From positions 16,397,601 to 16,461,600 of the forward strand of contig CM049319.1 in NCBI GenBank assembly GCA_026874595.1: a stretch of 64,000 nucleotides of DNA. The letters run 5' to 3'. Both the position numbers and the translations under genes were made by a program. The notes under the pieces were generated by a model. It saw only the letters and a program-made list of their open reading frames with translations. It ran no database searches and had not been told where the DNA came from. Below, piece by piece: positions 62,401 through 64,000 of this stretch (position 1 is its first letter; every line of letters starts with the position of its first letter). The stretch comes from Sipunculus nudus. Taxonomy: Eukaryota > Annelida > Sipuncula > Golfingiida > Sipunculidae.

Positions 62401-64000
62401 TTTGGAGCTAATGTTTGTTGAAGCAAGGTCTCCTGTTAACAGAGTGAAAGACCTGCTGATAGAAGGATTAATTTATTTACGGCATACAGGGTGTCCATGG
62501 ATTTTCAAAATGACTATCCTGAGCTGAAATTCATTCTTCATAAGGTTTAAAATTTTGGTTTGTAGAGTAAATGGATCAGCTGTTGATCCCAGACTTATTT
62601 GTCACATGTGTGTGAGTATTCTATTAGTACTGACGTCATAACATGTGCATAAAGCAGACCACATCCTATTTCAAGAAACCAGCATTATATTTGGCTTCAG
62701 TGTCAGTCATAGTGCTGCAGCGACAATAACAGCTGCTGATCAGCAATTTATATATTTGCAAGCAAATATCGTGCAGGAAAACATTTGCTCACATCTGGCA
62801 ATAGAGGTAAATTACTGCCATGATAATTTGTGGTTTGTTGAAATATTTTGTATACAGATAAAACCTTTTTGGGGACCACACTAGCATGATAAGCCTCAAC
62901 TGGACTTTCTGAGAAAATATTTGAAAGTACAATGAAGTTGTCAAAAAGTACCTTAAAGAAGCATTCTGTTGTTGCATAAAAATCAGCTGTACCCATCATG
63001 TTTGTGGTTTTTCATCTGATTTAGTTCATATCCTCTAGTGAACCTTGTATCTGAAATATTAGTCATGACAGTTCAACCTTAATGCTATTTTTATAACCTG
63101 GTGTGGCAGCTGCGCAGGATGAAGGGCTTTTATATATGTCTTATTTTACAACGGCTTTTTCATCATTTTCAAGTACATTTGTATGAGCCATGATGCAGCT
63201 GATCTAGAGGATCTGCTGTATGTGTAAACAACAGATTATTTGTCTGATGCACATACATACCACACCCGTGCATTATTTGGCTAGTTGAGCACCTGGGACC
63301 CAAAGAGATTTGGCAGGGGATTATCCCTTAGATCTAAAGCCTTTGTGAGGGTTTTGTATGTTAGTAAATCTTTACCCAACTAGATTCATCTTCTTTTAAA
63401 TTTATGAAAAATTACTGATTTATCTTCTTTAAAATTTATGAAGAATTACTGATTGTAAGTGCCAAATAGTTTCTTGAAATTACACATACTTACCATACTT
63501 TTCCTGTACTACTTAAATAGTGACTTTATGATCCTTCATTAATGATCAAAACCCATGTTCTGTTGTAGCATGTAAAGATGTCAATCAGATGCCTCTATAT
63601 ATAATCATGATATTTTGTGATAAGACTTAGGATAAGAGTAAATAAGTTGTTTGTGGTTAAGGTGGTGATCTTTGGATCAAGGGTCTCTGGTTCCAAAACC
63701 ATTACAGCATCTTAGGCAGAAAATGTGAAATTTCAGTGGAACATTGGATAAGCATTGATGAGTAACTTTTTCTCAAATATAACTTATGACCTCCATTATT
63801 CATAGATTATCTGTAGAAAACCCATGGCTGAGGCAGAACATATAATAATAACCATATAGTTATCCTCATTCTCACCTAGTATACATTGAAGATAAATACA
63901 TTCTGATCAGAATGAAGTTGGTTTAAATGAAGGAAGGCTAAATGATCATTTGGTCTGACTAAACATAGCTTGGTTATAAATAGTTTAAAACCTGTAATGG
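59451..64000 (+). other. Putative intron of the divergent gene, no exon recognised
   Basis: 4.5 kb AT-rich. Short open frames at 61,755-62,036 (93 codons) and 62,645-62,884 lack recognisable similarity and credible flanking splice sites. A tRNA-like string near 63,650-63,705 (tggttaaggtgg then ggttccaaaacc) could be an old SINE head. Nothing else seen. Confidence 0.45.

Noticed and set aside
1-64000. CRISPR arrays, operons, phage or bacterial defence systems
   Set aside because: The window is an intron-rich animal locus; regular repeats found are eukaryotic tandem arrays and microsatellites without spacer structure.

Overview
This is eukaryotic (animal) genomic DNA: AT-rich, intron-rich and full of short DNA-transposon remnants and simple repeats. 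The repeat types (TA-flanked inverted-repeat elements, tRNA-headed SINEs, a 278-bp tandem array carried inside a dispersed element) and the divergent animal protein suggest a mollusc, probably a bivalve. That placement is an inference; the sequence itself only proves a metazoan.

The left 50 kb is one gene on the minus strand, nuclear pore membrane glycoprotein 210 (gp210, NUP210). I could assemble 44 coding exons by hand, running from the initiator ATG at 49,892 down to 1,203. All 43 internal junctions keep phase and together give 5,569 coding bases (1,856 codons plus one base). Human gp210 is about 1,887 residues, so only a short C-terminal tail lies off the left edge. The chain shows the N-terminal signal peptide, the very long luminal region with many N-glycosylation sequons, a Big_2/Ig-like segment, and the single transmembrane helix near the C-terminus.

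About 670 bp upstream, head to head, a second gene starts on the plus strand (ATG at 50,566, donor at 50,613). Only 15 complete codons are visible before a first intron that fills the rest of the window (>13 kb). I do not recognise its product.

The introns hold the rest. There are two tRNA-derived SINEs (5.6 and 6.9 kb), a 400-bp TA-flanked MITE family (0.7, 7.8, 13.9, 42.6 kb) and three Tc1/mariner-type inverted-repeat elements (12.4, 15.0, 58.5 kb). A 540-bp TA element (18.6 kb) has a second copy at 50.9 kb split by a long-TIR element with a 10-bp target duplication. A hAT-type element with a perfect 8-bp target duplication lies at 53.2 kb. Two copies of a dispersed element carry a 278-bp tandem array with a GGTGGCGCCACC palindrome (21.7 and 34.6 kb). 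Further dispersed pairs and a roughly 1-kb intragenic duplication that copied part of a gp210 exon into a later intron are also present.

No bacterial-type system, CRISPR, rRNA or intact transposase was found. The most interesting items are splice-related: exon 27 has its donor site triplicated in a 36-bp, reading-frame-preserving tandem repeat and decayed copies of its acceptor on the other side; one intron uses a GC donor; and one donor lies inside a dinucleotide microsatellite.
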